Source: Azospirillum sp. OGB3 (GTDB lineage: Bacteria > Pseudomonadota > Alphaproteobacteria > Azospirillales > Azospirillaceae). From it: a stretch of DNA of 64,000 bases. The stretch is taken from positions 186,001 through 250,000 of the forward strand of contig NZ_JACHYN010000004.1 of NCBI RefSeq assembly GCF_014192915.1. The letters run 5' to 3'. The translations under genes were made by a program, and so were the position numbers. Position 1 is the first letter of the stretch; every line of letters begins with the position of its first letter. Positions 41,265-49,950 of the stretch are shown piece by piece. The notes under the pieces were generated by a model. It was not told the origin of the DNA. It saw only the letters and a program-made list of their open reading frames with translations, and made no database searches.

Positions 41265-42329
41265 ATGCCCGACCAGACCATGCCCGCCCCCGCCCTCCAG
41301 CCCGCCAACCGGAAGGGCGCCAAGCCGATCAACCTCGCGCTCCAGGGTGGCGGCGCCCACGGTTCCTTCACCTGGGGCGTGATCGACCGCATCCTGGAGG
41401 ACGGACGCCTGACCATCGACGGCATCGTCGGAACCAGCGCCGGCGCCATGAACTGCGCCGTCACCGCCTATGGCCTTACCATCGGCGGTCCTGAGGGGGG
41501 GCGGAGCAAGCTGCGCGAGTTCTGGCGCCGCATCTCCGACGAGGCGAAGAAGGGACCGCTCCAGCCCACCCCGCTCGACAAGATGTTCAGCAAGGGGAAC
41601 ATGGATTTCTCCCCGCTCTGGCAGATGTTCGACGCGCTGTCGCGCATGATGTCGCCGTACGAGCTGAACCCGATGAACATGAACCCGCTGCGCGACGTGC
41701 TGTCGGACGTGGTGGACTTCAAGCGGCTGCGCAAGGCGCCGGCCTGCAAAACCTTCATCGCGGCGACCGACGTCTGCGCCGGCCGGCTGAAGGTGTTCGG
41801 CCCGAAGGAGATCTCGGTGGAGGCGGTGCTCGCCTCGGCGTGCCTGCCCTTCCTGTTCCAGGCGGTGCAGGTCGGCAACGCCTTCTACTGGGACGGCGGC
41901 TATTCCGGCAACCCGCCGCTGTTCCCGCTGATCGACCAGTGCGACAGCCGCGACATCCTGATCGTCCAGATCAACCCGGTTCGCGTGCCGGTGCCGCCGC
42001 GCACCGCCCGCGAGATCATGGACCGCGTCAACACGCTCAGCTTCAACTCCAGCATGATGCGCGAGCTGCGCGTCGTCGACTTCGTCTCCAAGCTGATCGA
42101 CTCCGGCGAGCTGAGCCCGGAAAAGCACAAGAAGATGCACATCCACACCGTCGACGCCGAGGAGGTGGTGGAGAAGCTGGGCGTCACCAGCAAGTTGAAC
42201 GCTGATTGGGACTTCCTGATGTACATGTTCGAAACGGGCCGCCACAAGGCCGAGGAGTTTCTGGATCAGCATTTCGACCGGATCGGCAAGGAGTCCTCGA
42301 CCGACATCAGCGCGAAGTTCCTTGCATGA
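41265..42329 (+). CDS. Patatin-like phospholipase
   Basis: Ser-Asp dyad lipid acyl hydrolase, 354 residues, with no signal peptide. The oxyanion loop is LALQGGGAHGSFTWGV near residue 24, the nucleophile is Ser58 in GTSAG, and the catalytic Asp is Asp210 in YWDGGYSGNPPL. The C-terminal 110 residues (ending ISAKFLA) do not match the core and may bind lipid. Members include RssA-type proteins and toxins; no secretion signal is visible, so an intracellular role is likelier. It is the first gene of a tight cluster, and its stop overlaps the next start in ATGA. Confidence 0.88.
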   Translation: MPDQTMPAPALQPANRKGAKPINLALQGGGAHGSFTWGVIDRILEDGRLTIDGIVGTSAGAMNCAVTAYGLTIGGPEGGRSKLREFWRRISDEAKKGPLQPTPLDKMFSKGNMDFSPLWQMFDALSRMMSPYELNPMNMNPLRDVLSDVVDFKRLRKAPACKTFIAATDVCAGRLKVFGPKEISVEAVLASACLPFLFQAVQVGNAFYWDGGYSGNPPLFPLIDQCDSRDILIVQINPVRVPVPPRTAREIMDRVNTLSFNSSMMRELRVVDFVSKLIDSGELSPEKHKKMHIHTVDAEEVVEKLGVTSKLNADWDFLMYMFETGRHKAEEFLDQHFDRIGKESSTDISAKFLA

Positions 42330-43507
42330 CGGGAACACGGACGGGCCGGCGGGGCAGCACCACCGCCTGGGCGGACATCGATCTGCACGCCCTCGGCCGG
42401 AACCTGGAACGGCTGCGCCTCGGCCTTCCCCCCGGGCAGGCCGTCTTCGGGGTGGTGAAGGCGGACGCCTACGGTCATGGTGCCGGGCCGGTCGGGCGGG
42501 CGCTCCAGCGGTTCGGGATCGACGGGCTGGTGGTCGCCGACATGGGCGAGGGCATCACCCTGCGGCGGGCCGGCGTCACCGCCCCCGTCCTGGTGATCGA
42601 CCCGCCGCTGCCCAGCCAGCTCCGGTTGCCCGCCCTGCACCGGCTGGGCGCCACCGTGACCAGCACGGCCGAGGCGCGGGCGCTCGCCACCGCCGCCAAC
42701 CGCGCCGGCCGGACGGTCGACGTGCATGTCCGGGTGGACACCGGCTTCGCCGGCTTCGGGGCGCCGCAGGCGGGCCTGACCGACGTGCTGGCCGCGGTCG
42801 CCGCCGCACCGGCGCTGCGGCTGGAGGGTCTCTACACGCACCTGTCCGGCGCCTACGGCCCTTACGAGGACGGCGGCCTGGCGGAGCTGGACCGCTTCGG
42901 CGCGGCGGTCGGCGCGGCGCGGGCCGCCGGGTTGCTGCCGCCATTGGTCCATGCGCTGAGCAGCCCGGCCTTCGGCCGGCCCCTGCTGACCGCGGCCGCG
43001 GCGCGCATCGGCTGCACGGCGGTGCGCTGCGGCGCCGCCCTGTTCGGCATCCGCATGGCGGATGGCGACCCGCCCCTCCCCCTCGCCCCGGTGATGAGCG
43101 TCAAGGCCCGCGTCACCCGCGTGACGGCGCTGGAGCCGGGCGACGTCGCCGATTACGCCGCCGCCAGCGCCGCATCTCGGCGCACGCCGGTGGCGGTTCT
43201 GCCCTTCGGCTTCGCCGACGGCCACCATCTGCACCGGCTGGCCGGCGGGGTCCTGCTGATCCGGGGCCGCCCGGCGCCGGTCCTGGGGCGCCCCTTCATG
43301 AGCGGCTTGCTGGCCGACGTGACGGACATTCCCGGCGTCCAGCCGGGCGACGAGGCCGTGCTGATCGGGCGGCAGGGCGATCACCGGATCACCACGGAGG
43401 ACATCGCCGCGCGGTCCGGGCTGCGCCCCAGCGCGGTCCCGCTTCTCGGACCGCGGGTCGTCCGCCGCTACCGGACCAGCGCCACGGGGGAGGAGCAGAC
43501 GGAATGA
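42326..43507 (+). CDS. Alanine-racemase-fold PLP enzyme, catalytic Tyr apparently lost
   Basis: Fold-type III PLP protein of the alanine racemase family, 393 residues. The PLP lysine is Lys45 in VVKADAYGHG, and GLYTHLSGA, RCGAALFGI and the C-terminal beta domain are all recognisable. By hand alignment with characterised racemases, the second catalytic base (Tyr265 of the Geobacillus enzyme, GATY) falls on Ala in VADYAAASAA. The usual IGYADGY is FGFADGHH. It may therefore be a poor racemase, act on another amino acid, or be a decarboxylase- or lyase-like variant. It overlaps both neighbours by ATGA junctions, so it is expressed together with the lipase and binding protein. Confidence 0.82.
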   Translation: MTGTRTGRRGSTTAWADIDLHALGRNLERLRLGLPPGQAVFGVVKADAYGHGAGPVGRALQRFGIDGLVVADMGEGITLRRAGVTAPVLVIDPPLPSQLRLPALHRLGATVTSTAEARALATAANRAGRTVDVHVRVDTGFAGFGAPQAGLTDVLAAVAAAPALRLEGLYTHLSGAYGPYEDGGLAELDRFGAAVGAARAAGLLPPLVHALSSPAFGRPLLTAAAARIGCTAVRCGAALFGIRMADGDPPLPLAPVMSVKARVTRVTALEPGDVADYAAASAASRRTPVAVLPFGFADGHHLHRLAGGVLLIRGRPAPVLGRPFMSGLLADVTDIPGVQPGDEAVLIGRQGDHRITTEDIAARSGLRPSAVPLLGPRVVRRYRTSATGEEQTE

Positions 43508-44703
43508 GCCCAGCCTTCCCGCCGCCCGGACGTCGAACCCTTCCGGACCAACCGAGAACCGCGGCGATCACCCGCCGCGGCTGGATGGCCGGGGCCGCCG
43601 CCGGCCTTGGCGCCCTCTGCTCGTCGCCCGCGCTCCTGGCCGCCCCCCGCCCCTTGCCATCGGCCCGGGACGTGCCGCGGCGCTGGCGTGTCGGCTACGC
43701 CGAATCCATGCCCTACGGCAACTACGCCGCGACGCTCGCCGCCATCCTCGGCGAGCTGGAGCGGATGGGCTGGACCGGCGCGCTGACGGGCATGCCCTAC
43801 CGTCCGGGGCAGACCGACACCGCCGCCCTGTGGTCCTGGCTGGCGACGCACGCCGGCAGCCCGGTTCTCGACTTCGTCGCCGACGCCCACGCCACCAACC
43901 TGACCCCCGACGGCACCGCCGCGCTGGTGAGCCGTCTGCGGGACCCGGGCGACATCGACCTGATGATCGTCATGGGAACGGTCGCCGGCGTCGCCCTGGC
44001 GACCGACGCCCACCGGGTGCCGGTCCTCACCTTCTCCTGCACCAACCCGGTCGCCGCCGGGATCGTCGCGTCGGAAGCCGACACCGGGCGCGACCATGTG
44101 TGGGCGCATCTCGACCCGCGGCGGTTCCAGCGCCAGCTGGCCATTTTCCACAGGACCTTCCGGTTCCAACGTCTGGGCATCGCCTACGACGACAGCCCGA
44201 CGGGGCGGGCCATCGCCTCCCTGCCCGACATCGAGGCGTCGGCCGAGCGGCTCGGCTTCGCGCTGGTGCGGCGGCACGTCCGCGCGCCGATCGACCACCT
44301 CGACCAATACCGCTACGAGGTCGATCTGACCGCCGCCTGGGACGGGCTGTCGCGCGAGGCGGATGCCGTCTACATCACCTACGGGCGCTGGCCGCTGGAC
44401 CGTTTCTCCTCGCTGGTCCGGCCCTTCCTGAAACGGCGCATCCCGACCTTTTCGCAGCTCGGCCCGGAGGAGGTGGAGCGCGGCGCGCTGATGAGCATCG
44501 CCCGCGCCGACATGGCGGGCATCGGCCATTTCGGTGCCGCCACCATCGCCCGCGTCATGGCCGGCGAGCCGTTGCGCCACCTGCCGCAGGTCTATTTCGA
44601 CACGCCCTCCATCGCCTGGAATGCGGCGACCGCGGCGGCCATCGGCTACCGCATTCCCTTTCCGGCGCTGCTGGCGGCGGACTCACTGCACGGAGTGCTC
44701 TAG
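43504..44703 (+). CDS. ABC-transporter-type substrate-binding protein (ABC_sub_bind family), orphan
   Basis: 399-residue exported binding protein. The N-terminus contains a twin-arginine-like TRRGWMAGAAAGLGALCSS followed by an Ala-rich cleavage region, with WRVGYAESMPYGNYAATLAA opening the mature domain. The order of strands and VMGTVAGVALATDAHRVPVL, DDSPTGRAIASLPDIEAS and YITYGRWPL resemble the TM0202/PF04392-type family of amino-acid-like binding proteins. No ABC permease or ATPase is nearby. Such orphans can deliver ligand to a sensor; here the next gene is a transporter fused to sensor segments. Confidence 0.75.
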   Translation: MSPAFPPPGRRTLPDQPRTAAITRRGWMAGAAAGLGALCSSPALLAAPRPLPSARDVPRRWRVGYAESMPYGNYAATLAAILGELERMGWTGALTGMPYRPGQTDTAALWSWLATHAGSPVLDFVADAHATNLTPDGTAALVSRLRDPGDIDLMIVMGTVAGVALATDAHRVPVLTFSCTNPVAAGIVASEADTGRDHVWAHLDPRRFQRQLAIFHRTFRFQRLGIAYDDSPTGRAIASLPDIEASAERLGFALVRRHVRAPIDHLDQYRYEVDLTAAWDGLSREADAVYITYGRWPLDRFSSLVRPFLKRRIPTFSQLGPEEVERGALMSIARADMAGIGHFGAATIARVMAGEPLRHLPQVYFDTPSIAWNAATAAAIGYRIPFPALLAADSLHGVL

Positions 44704-44705
44704 CC

Positions 44706-47225
44706 ATGGCCTCGTCCGGCGCCGCGCAAGGCCGCTCTGGCCCCCTTCGCGCCTTCCTGGTGTCGGTGCTTCTGGTCGGGGTGACCCTCGCCTTCAGCCT
44801 GAGCATCAATCTCGGCTCCTTCCGCCAGAACCACGCGGGCACGCTGATGGCCGCCTTCGCGGTGGTCGGCGGCAAGACCGTCGAGAACGTCCAGGACGCG
44901 CTGGGCTACGGCAAGCCGCTGGACGATTTCTACGGGCTCGAGGCGATCCTCGACCAGCTCGCCGCCAACCTGCCCTGGGCGCGGGGAATCGGGGTGGCGG
45001 TGGCGGACGGGCGCGTCGTCGCCATCGCCAGGGGTCGGCCCGTGGAGCCGATGCCGGAGGCCACCCTGCGCCGCGCCCGCGCCGAGCTGGAGCGGCGCCC
45101 CCACTGGTTCCGGCACGATGCCGACAATGGCACCTACACCCTCTATCTGCCGATCCGCAACCCCGGCGAGGCGGACCAGGACGAGCGGAAAGCGGAGGCT
45201 CCCGCCGGCTTCCTGATCATCCAGTCCGACAGCGCCCGGGTCGACGACCGGGTCGAGGAGTTCCGCGACCGCACCCTGCCGCAGCTTCTGTGGACGGGGC
45301 TGGGAACGGTCGGCTTCCTCGGCTTGACCGGTCTGGTGATGGCCTTCGGCCTGCGCCGCGCGTCGGAAGGCCGCCGGGTCCGGCTGGAGCGCCTGCGCCG
45401 GCTGCTGGCGCTCGGCGCGATGCTGGCCGCCCAGACCGCGGCGGCGGCGGAATGCTACACGCTGATCTCCACCGCGCATCTGGAGGCCGCCGAACAGGCG
45501 ACCCAGATCGTCGCCCGGATGATCCGCAACGACGTCGAGTCGGTGGTCCGCCGGGGGCTCGACTACGGGGCGCTGGCCGGGGTCGACGGCTATTTCGAGC
45601 GCATCCGCGCCAGCATGCCGACCCTGCGGACCATCGAGCTGGCCCTCCCCGGCGTCACCCCGCCGAGCCACGACGCCCGCCACATGATGACCGGCGTTCC
45701 CTTCCTGTCGGACATGCCGGACGTGACGCTGCGCTGGCCGCTCGCTCAGGACCGCAGCGGCGAGGCGCGCGAGCTGGTGGCCGTGGTCGACGGCGACCGG
45801 GTGGCCGCGCAGCTGACCGAGTTCGGTCTGGACATGGCGACCATCCTCGTCACCTCGCTGCTGTTCATGTTCGAGATGGACCGCGTGCTCGGCGGGCGGA
45901 CCCGGATGGCCCGCCGCTCGGGCGACGGAAGGGCCGAACCGGCCGGGCCCGCCCTGGGCGTGATCGGCGATTTCGCCGGCTCCATCCGCTTTTCGGCCTT
46001 CCTGATGTATTTCGGCGCCTTTCTACCGGTGTCCTTCGTCCCGCTGCTGATGACCAGCTTCGGCGGAGCCCCTTTTCCGCTGCTGTCGCCGTCCCAGATG
46101 GCCGCGGCCCCGCTGACGGCGGAGATGCTGTGCGGGGTCGCCGCGGCGCTGGCCGCCGGGCGGCTGACCGGGCGCTTCGGTTGGCGGGCGGTCTCGCTGG
46201 CCGGCTTCGCGGCGGCGGCGGCGGGAATGGCGCTGGCCGCCGTGGCGGCGGTGGCCGCCGACCCGCTGCTGTTCGTGCTGGCCCGCGGGCTGAGCGGTGC
46301 GGGCGGCATGGCCGGGCTGATCGCCGCGAACGCCCTGATCGGGCGGCTGCGCGGCGTTTGCGATGCCTCCGCTCTGCAATCCGGCCTGTTCGCCGGCATG
46401 TATGCCGGGGTGAACTGCGGGGCCGTGTCGGGCGCCCTGCTCTCCACCACCTACGGGCCGGTGACGGTGTTCGCCGGGGGTGCCGTGATTCCGGTTGCCG
46501 CGCTGCTCTACACCGCTTTCGGCGTTCCCCGCCTGCCCGGAGCCGTCCCGCCGGGCACGCATTGCGCGCCGGCGGCGGTTCCCACGCCGTGCGGAACGGT
46601 TCACCCGCGGCGGCGGCGCATCAAGGTGCCTCTGTTCCTGGCGCTGATCTCCCTGCCCACCGCGGTGGCGGCGATGTTCCTGCCCTTCTATCTGCCGCTG
46701 TTCATCGCGGACCTCGGCCTGTCGTCGGCGACGGTGGGCCGCGCCTACCTGCTGCACGGCCTGTGCGTCGTGCTGGCCGGTCCGCTGCTGACCCGCATGG
46801 CGGCGCGGCGCCTGCCGATTCCCGGGGTGACGCTGCTGTCCGCGGCGATGATCGCCGGGGCGCTGGCCCTGTTCGGTCTCCAGGCGTCGCTGTGGACGGC
46901 CTTCGCGACGGTGTTCCTGATCGGCCTCGCGGAGAGCTTCGGGCTGTCCGCCCAGATCCGCCATGCCGAGCTTCTGGCGGCGCGCGAGGCGCGGCGGCGC
47001 GATTCCGTGCTGGCCCTGCACGTCAACACCCGCAAGCTCGGGCAGGCCGCCGGGCCGCTGCTGTTCGGCACGCTGGCCGCCGCCGTCCCGCCGGGCGCCG
47101 GCCCGGAGGGGGTGGGAATGATCGGCGGGCTTCTCGCCGGCAGCCTTCTGCTGTTCGCCCTTCTGACGTGGCGGCGGACCGTCCCGCACCGCACCGGGCG
47201 GACGCGGGCGGAGGGCGGGCGATGA
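44706..47225 (+). CDS. MFS transporter with duplicated N-terminal membrane-anchored sensor segments
   Basis: 839-residue fusion. Residues 14-36 are a membrane helix, 37-192 an extracytoplasmic segment, and 195-217 a second helix. After a basic linker come another helix (about 234-252), a second extracytoplasmic segment (about 253-372) and a helix near 376-391. From about 426 to 830 it is a 12-segment major facilitator: the LAAGRLTGRFGWRAVSLAG loop between helices 2 and 3, and a second half after KVPLFLALISLPTAVAAMF. The architecture suggests ligand-gated transport or a transporter acting as a sensor. It follows the binding protein by 2 bp and overlaps the GNAT gene by ATGA. The sensor family is not recognisable by eye. 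Confidence 0.75.
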   Translation: MASSGAAQGRSGPLRAFLVSVLLVGVTLAFSLSINLGSFRQNHAGTLMAAFAVVGGKTVENVQDALGYGKPLDDFYGLEAILDQLAANLPWARGIGVAVADGRVVAIARGRPVEPMPEATLRRARAELERRPHWFRHDADNGTYTLYLPIRNPGEADQDERKAEAPAGFLIIQSDSARVDDRVEEFRDRTLPQLLWTGLGTVGFLGLTGLVMAFGLRRASEGRRVRLERLRRLLALGAMLAAQTAAAAECYTLISTAHLEAAEQATQIVARMIRNDVESVVRRGLDYGALAGVDGYFERIRASMPTLRTIELALPGVTPPSHDARHMMTGVPFLSDMPDVTLRWPLAQDRSGEARELVAVVDGDRVAAQLTEFGLDMATILVTSLLFMFEMDRVLGGRTRMARRSGDGRAEPAGPALGVIGDFAGSIRFSAFLMYFGAFLPVSFVPLLMTSFGGAPFPLLSPSQMAAAPLTAEMLCGVAAALAAGRLTGRFGWRAVSLAGFAAAAAGMALAAVAAVAADPLLFVLARGLSGAGGMAGLIAANALIGRLRGVCDASALQSGLFAGMYAGVNCGAVSGALLSTTYGPVTVFAGGAVIPVAALLYTAFGVPRLPGAVPPGTHCAPAAVPTPCGTVHPRRRRIKVPLFLALISLPTAVAAMFLPFYLPLFIADLGLSSATVGRAYLLHGLCVVLAGPLLTRMAARRLPIPGVTLLSAAMIAGALALFGLQASLWTAFATVFLIGLAESFGLSAQIRHAELLAAREARRRDSVLALHVNTRKLGQAAGPLLFGTLAAAVPPGAGPEGVGMIGGLLAGSLLLFALLTWRRTVPHRTGRTRAEGGR

Positions 47226-47749
47226 CCGGCCTGCGCTTCGCCCTTCTGCCTTCGGACGCGCTGGGCGCCGTCCTGGAGTTGCAGCGGGAGGCCTGCGGCC
47301 CCCTGATGCACCCGCTCACCGAGGCGGAGCTGTCGGAGATGCTGGCCGGACCGCAAAGCGGCCGCGGGGTGGTGCTCGGCGCCCTGACCGACGGTACGCT
47401 CGCCGCCTTCCTCGCCGTGCAGTTTCCCGTCCAGGCCGCCCACAATCTGGGCCGCGACTACGGCCTTCCGGACGTGGACCTCGACCGGGCGCTGCACTTC
47501 ACCGGCATCCTGGTTCATCCCGACCGGCGCGGGCAGGGGCTGCACCGGCGCCTGATCGAAACCGCCGCCCAAGGGGTCCTGCCGGCGGACCGGCACCGCT
47601 ACTGGTTCGCAACCGTGCGGCCCGAGAACACGGCCAGCGTGCGCGGGATGCTGTCGGTCGGCATGCGCGTCTTCGCGCGCAAGCCCAAGCACGACGGGCA
47701 CGACCGCCTCCTTTTCGTCCGCGACCTGTCCGCCCAACCCGGCGGCTGA
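47222..47749 (+). CDS. GNAT-family N-acetyltransferase
   Basis: 175-residue acyl-CoA-dependent acetyltransferase. The acetyl-CoA-binding motif A is ILVHPDRRGQGLHRRLIETA (RRGQGL for the Q/R-x-x-G-x-G/A loop), followed by the beta-bulge region ATVRPENTASVRGMLSVGM. Its start overlaps the MFS stop. Acceptors could be amino acids (including a D-amino acid made by the racemase-like neighbour), amines or a protein; the sequence does not decide. Confidence 0.85.
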   Translation: MTGLRFALLPSDALGAVLELQREACGPLMHPLTEAELSEMLAGPQSGRGVVLGALTDGTLAAFLAVQFPVQAAHNLGRDYGLPDVDLDRALHFTGILVHPDRRGQGLHRRLIETAAQGVLPADRHRYWFATVRPENTASVRGMLSVGMRVFARKPKHDGHDRLLFVRDLSAQPGG

Positions 47750-47793
47750 GGCTTCCCTTGTCACCGCTCCTTTGGCCTTCCGGAGATCGCACG

Positions 47794-49935
47794 ATGTCCC
47801 AAACGCCGTACCGGATACGCCTGCGCGTGGGAATCGCGCTGGTCTTCCTGCTGACGACGGTGCCGCTGATCGCGGTGATGCTCAGCTACCTCTATCACGA
47901 GAACTCCCGCACCGCGCTGGAGGTGGCGTCGCAGTCCATCGCGCGCACCACCCAGACGGTCACCAACGACCTGAACGGGTTGGTCAGTCCGGTGGCCCGC
48001 GTCGCCGAGGCGATGGCCGGGTTCGGGCGGATCGACCGGAACGGGCTGCGCCGCATCGAATCGCTGCGCTACTTCTCCGACGCCCTGGCCACCCTGCCGC
48101 AGCTCGCCTCCCTCTATGTCGGTTTCGCCGGGGACGGCGCCTTCTTCCAGATGGCGCGGCTGGCCCCCGACGGCGGGCGCTTCGGCCCCGCAGCACCGCC
48201 GCCGGGCAGCGCGCTCGCCCTGCGCATGCAGGATTCCAGTTCGGGCCGGTTCGCCGACTCCTATTTCTACCTGCGCTCCTGGGGGCAGGTCACCGGCGTG
48301 GAGCGGGCGGAGGCGACGGAGGACCCGCGCACCGCCCCCTGGTACGCGGCGGCGCAGAAGACCGGGGCGGCGGTGATGTCCGACGCCTTCGTCCTGCCGG
48401 CGACCCGGCGCCCGGTGGTCACCGTCTCCTACCGGATGGCCACCGACGACGGAGTGCCCATCGGCACCATCGGGGCCGACGTCTCGCTGGACCGGCTGGC
48501 GGCCCGGCTCGACGCCCTGCGCATCGGGCCGTCCGGAGCGGTGTTCGTGATCGACGGCACCGGGCGGGTGATCTGCCACAACCGGGCCGACCTGCTGGTC
48601 GGCGGCGGCGGCGCGGCGGCGGCGCTCCACACCGCCGCGACCTTCCCCGACCCGGTGCTGGCCGAGGCGGTGGAGCGTCGCAACAGCGGGGCCGGCGACC
48701 GCTTCATCGCTCCGCTGGGGCCGCAGGGCCGCGACTACATCGTCGAGTTCGCGACCCTGGCCGACGGGATCGGCGGCGGCTGGACCGTCGGCGTGGCGGT
48801 GGAGGTGGACGAGTTCGTCGGTTCGCTGCGCCGCGCCACCTACCGCATCGTCGTGATCGGCGCCGGGCTGCTGGCGGTCTCGGTTCTGCTGCTGCTCTGG
48901 CTGTCGCACCGGCTGACCCGCCCAATGCAGGACATCGTGTCGGAGACCAAGCGCATCCGCCATTTCGACCTGACCGGCCGCTTCGCCGTCCGCACCCGCG
49001 TGCAGGAGGTGGCGGAGCTGGCCGGCGCCGTGGAGGCCATGAAGGGCGGGCTGCGCCGCTTCGGCGCCTATGTGCCCAAGGCGCTGGTGCGCGACATCAT
49101 CGTGACCGGCGACGGCGGCGAGCTGGGCGGCGAGACGCGCCCCCTCAGCATCCTGTTCAGCGACATCGCCGGTTTCACCGCGACCAGCGAAGCCATGCCG
49201 CCGCAGCAGGTGCTGGACCGGCTGACCACCTATTTCGAGCGGATGACCGCCTGCATCCACGGCCATGGCGGCACCGTGGACAAGTTCATCGGCGACGCCA
49301 TCATGGCTTTCTGGAACGCGCCGCGCCCCGACCCCGACCATGCGGAGCACGCCTGCCTCGCCGCTCTCGGCTGCCTGTCGGTCAACCGCGCCATCAACGA
49401 CGCCTGCCTCGCCGCCGGCCTGCCGCCGATGCCGACCCGCTTCGGCCTGCATCTGGGGGAGGTGGTTGTGGGCAACGTCGGCTCCTCCGACCGCATGCAG
49501 TACACCGCGCTCGGTTCCCACGTGAACCTCGCCTCCCGCATCGAGGGGCTGAACAAGGTCTACGGCACCAGCATCCTGGTGACCGGGGCGGTCGAGCACG
49601 CGGTGCGCGGGCGCTTCCTGTTCCGGCCCGTCGATCTCGCCGTGCCCTCGGGCCTGTCGGCGCCGATCGAGCTGTTCGAGCTGGTCGGCGCGCTCGACCC
49701 GCATTCGGCCTTCGCCCGCCCCCCGGAGATCCACGACCTGTGCCGCCAGTGGCACGTCGCCGTCTCGCTCTACCGCGGCCGGCGCTGGTCGGCCGCGCTG
49801 GACCTGCTGCGGCCGCTGGCCGGCGAGCCGGAGGTGGCGGCGCTGGCCCGCCTCTACATCGCGCGCTGCGAGCGGCTGATCGCCGACCCGCCCGGCGGCG
49901 GCTGGGACCCCGCCGAGCATTTCAAGACCAAGTAG
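47794..49935 (+). CDS. Membrane class III adenylate/guanylate cyclase with Cache sensor and HAMP
   Basis: 713-residue receptor cyclase. The first transmembrane helix covers residues 11-34; the periplasmic part (35-345) is dCache-like with DPRTAPWYAAAQKTG and GTIGADVSL. The second helix is at 350-372, a HAMP-like linker at 373-425, and the cyclase homology domain at about 448-630. Metal-binding Asp457 (LFSDIAGFT) and Asp501 (GDAIMAFW) are present, as is the transition-state segment MQYTALGSHVNLASRIE. I start it at the ATG at 47794 with GGAG upstream; a TTG at 47758 is also open. It lies 44 bp after the GNAT gene and 15 bp before the TRAP binding protein, so an extracellular ligand delivered by the latter is plausible. 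Confidence 0.9.
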   Translation: MSQTPYRIRLRVGIALVFLLTTVPLIAVMLSYLYHENSRTALEVASQSIARTTQTVTNDLNGLVSPVARVAEAMAGFGRIDRNGLRRIESLRYFSDALATLPQLASLYVGFAGDGAFFQMARLAPDGGRFGPAAPPPGSALALRMQDSSSGRFADSYFYLRSWGQVTGVERAEATEDPRTAPWYAAAQKTGAAVMSDAFVLPATRRPVVTVSYRMATDDGVPIGTIGADVSLDRLAARLDALRIGPSGAVFVIDGTGRVICHNRADLLVGGGGAAAALHTAATFPDPVLAEAVERRNSGAGDRFIAPLGPQGRDYIVEFATLADGIGGGWTVGVAVEVDEFVGSLRRATYRIVVIGAGLLAVSVLLLLWLSHRLTRPMQDIVSETKRIRHFDLTGRFAVRTRVQEVAELAGAVEAMKGGLRRFGAYVPKALVRDIIVTGDGGELGGETRPLSILFSDIAGFTATSEAMPPQQVLDRLTTYFERMTACIHGHGGTVDKFIGDAIMAFWNAPRPDPDHAEHACLAALGCLSVNRAINDACLAAGLPPMPTRFGLHLGEVVVGNVGSSDRMQYTALGSHVNLASRIEGLNKVYGTSILVTGAVEHAVRGRFLFRPVDLAVPSGLSAPIELFELVGALDPHSAFARPPEIHDLCRQWHVAVSLYRGRRWSAALDLLRPLAGEPEVAALARLYIARCERLIADPPGGGWDPAEHFKTK

Positions 49936-49950
49936 CCAGAAGAGGACGCG

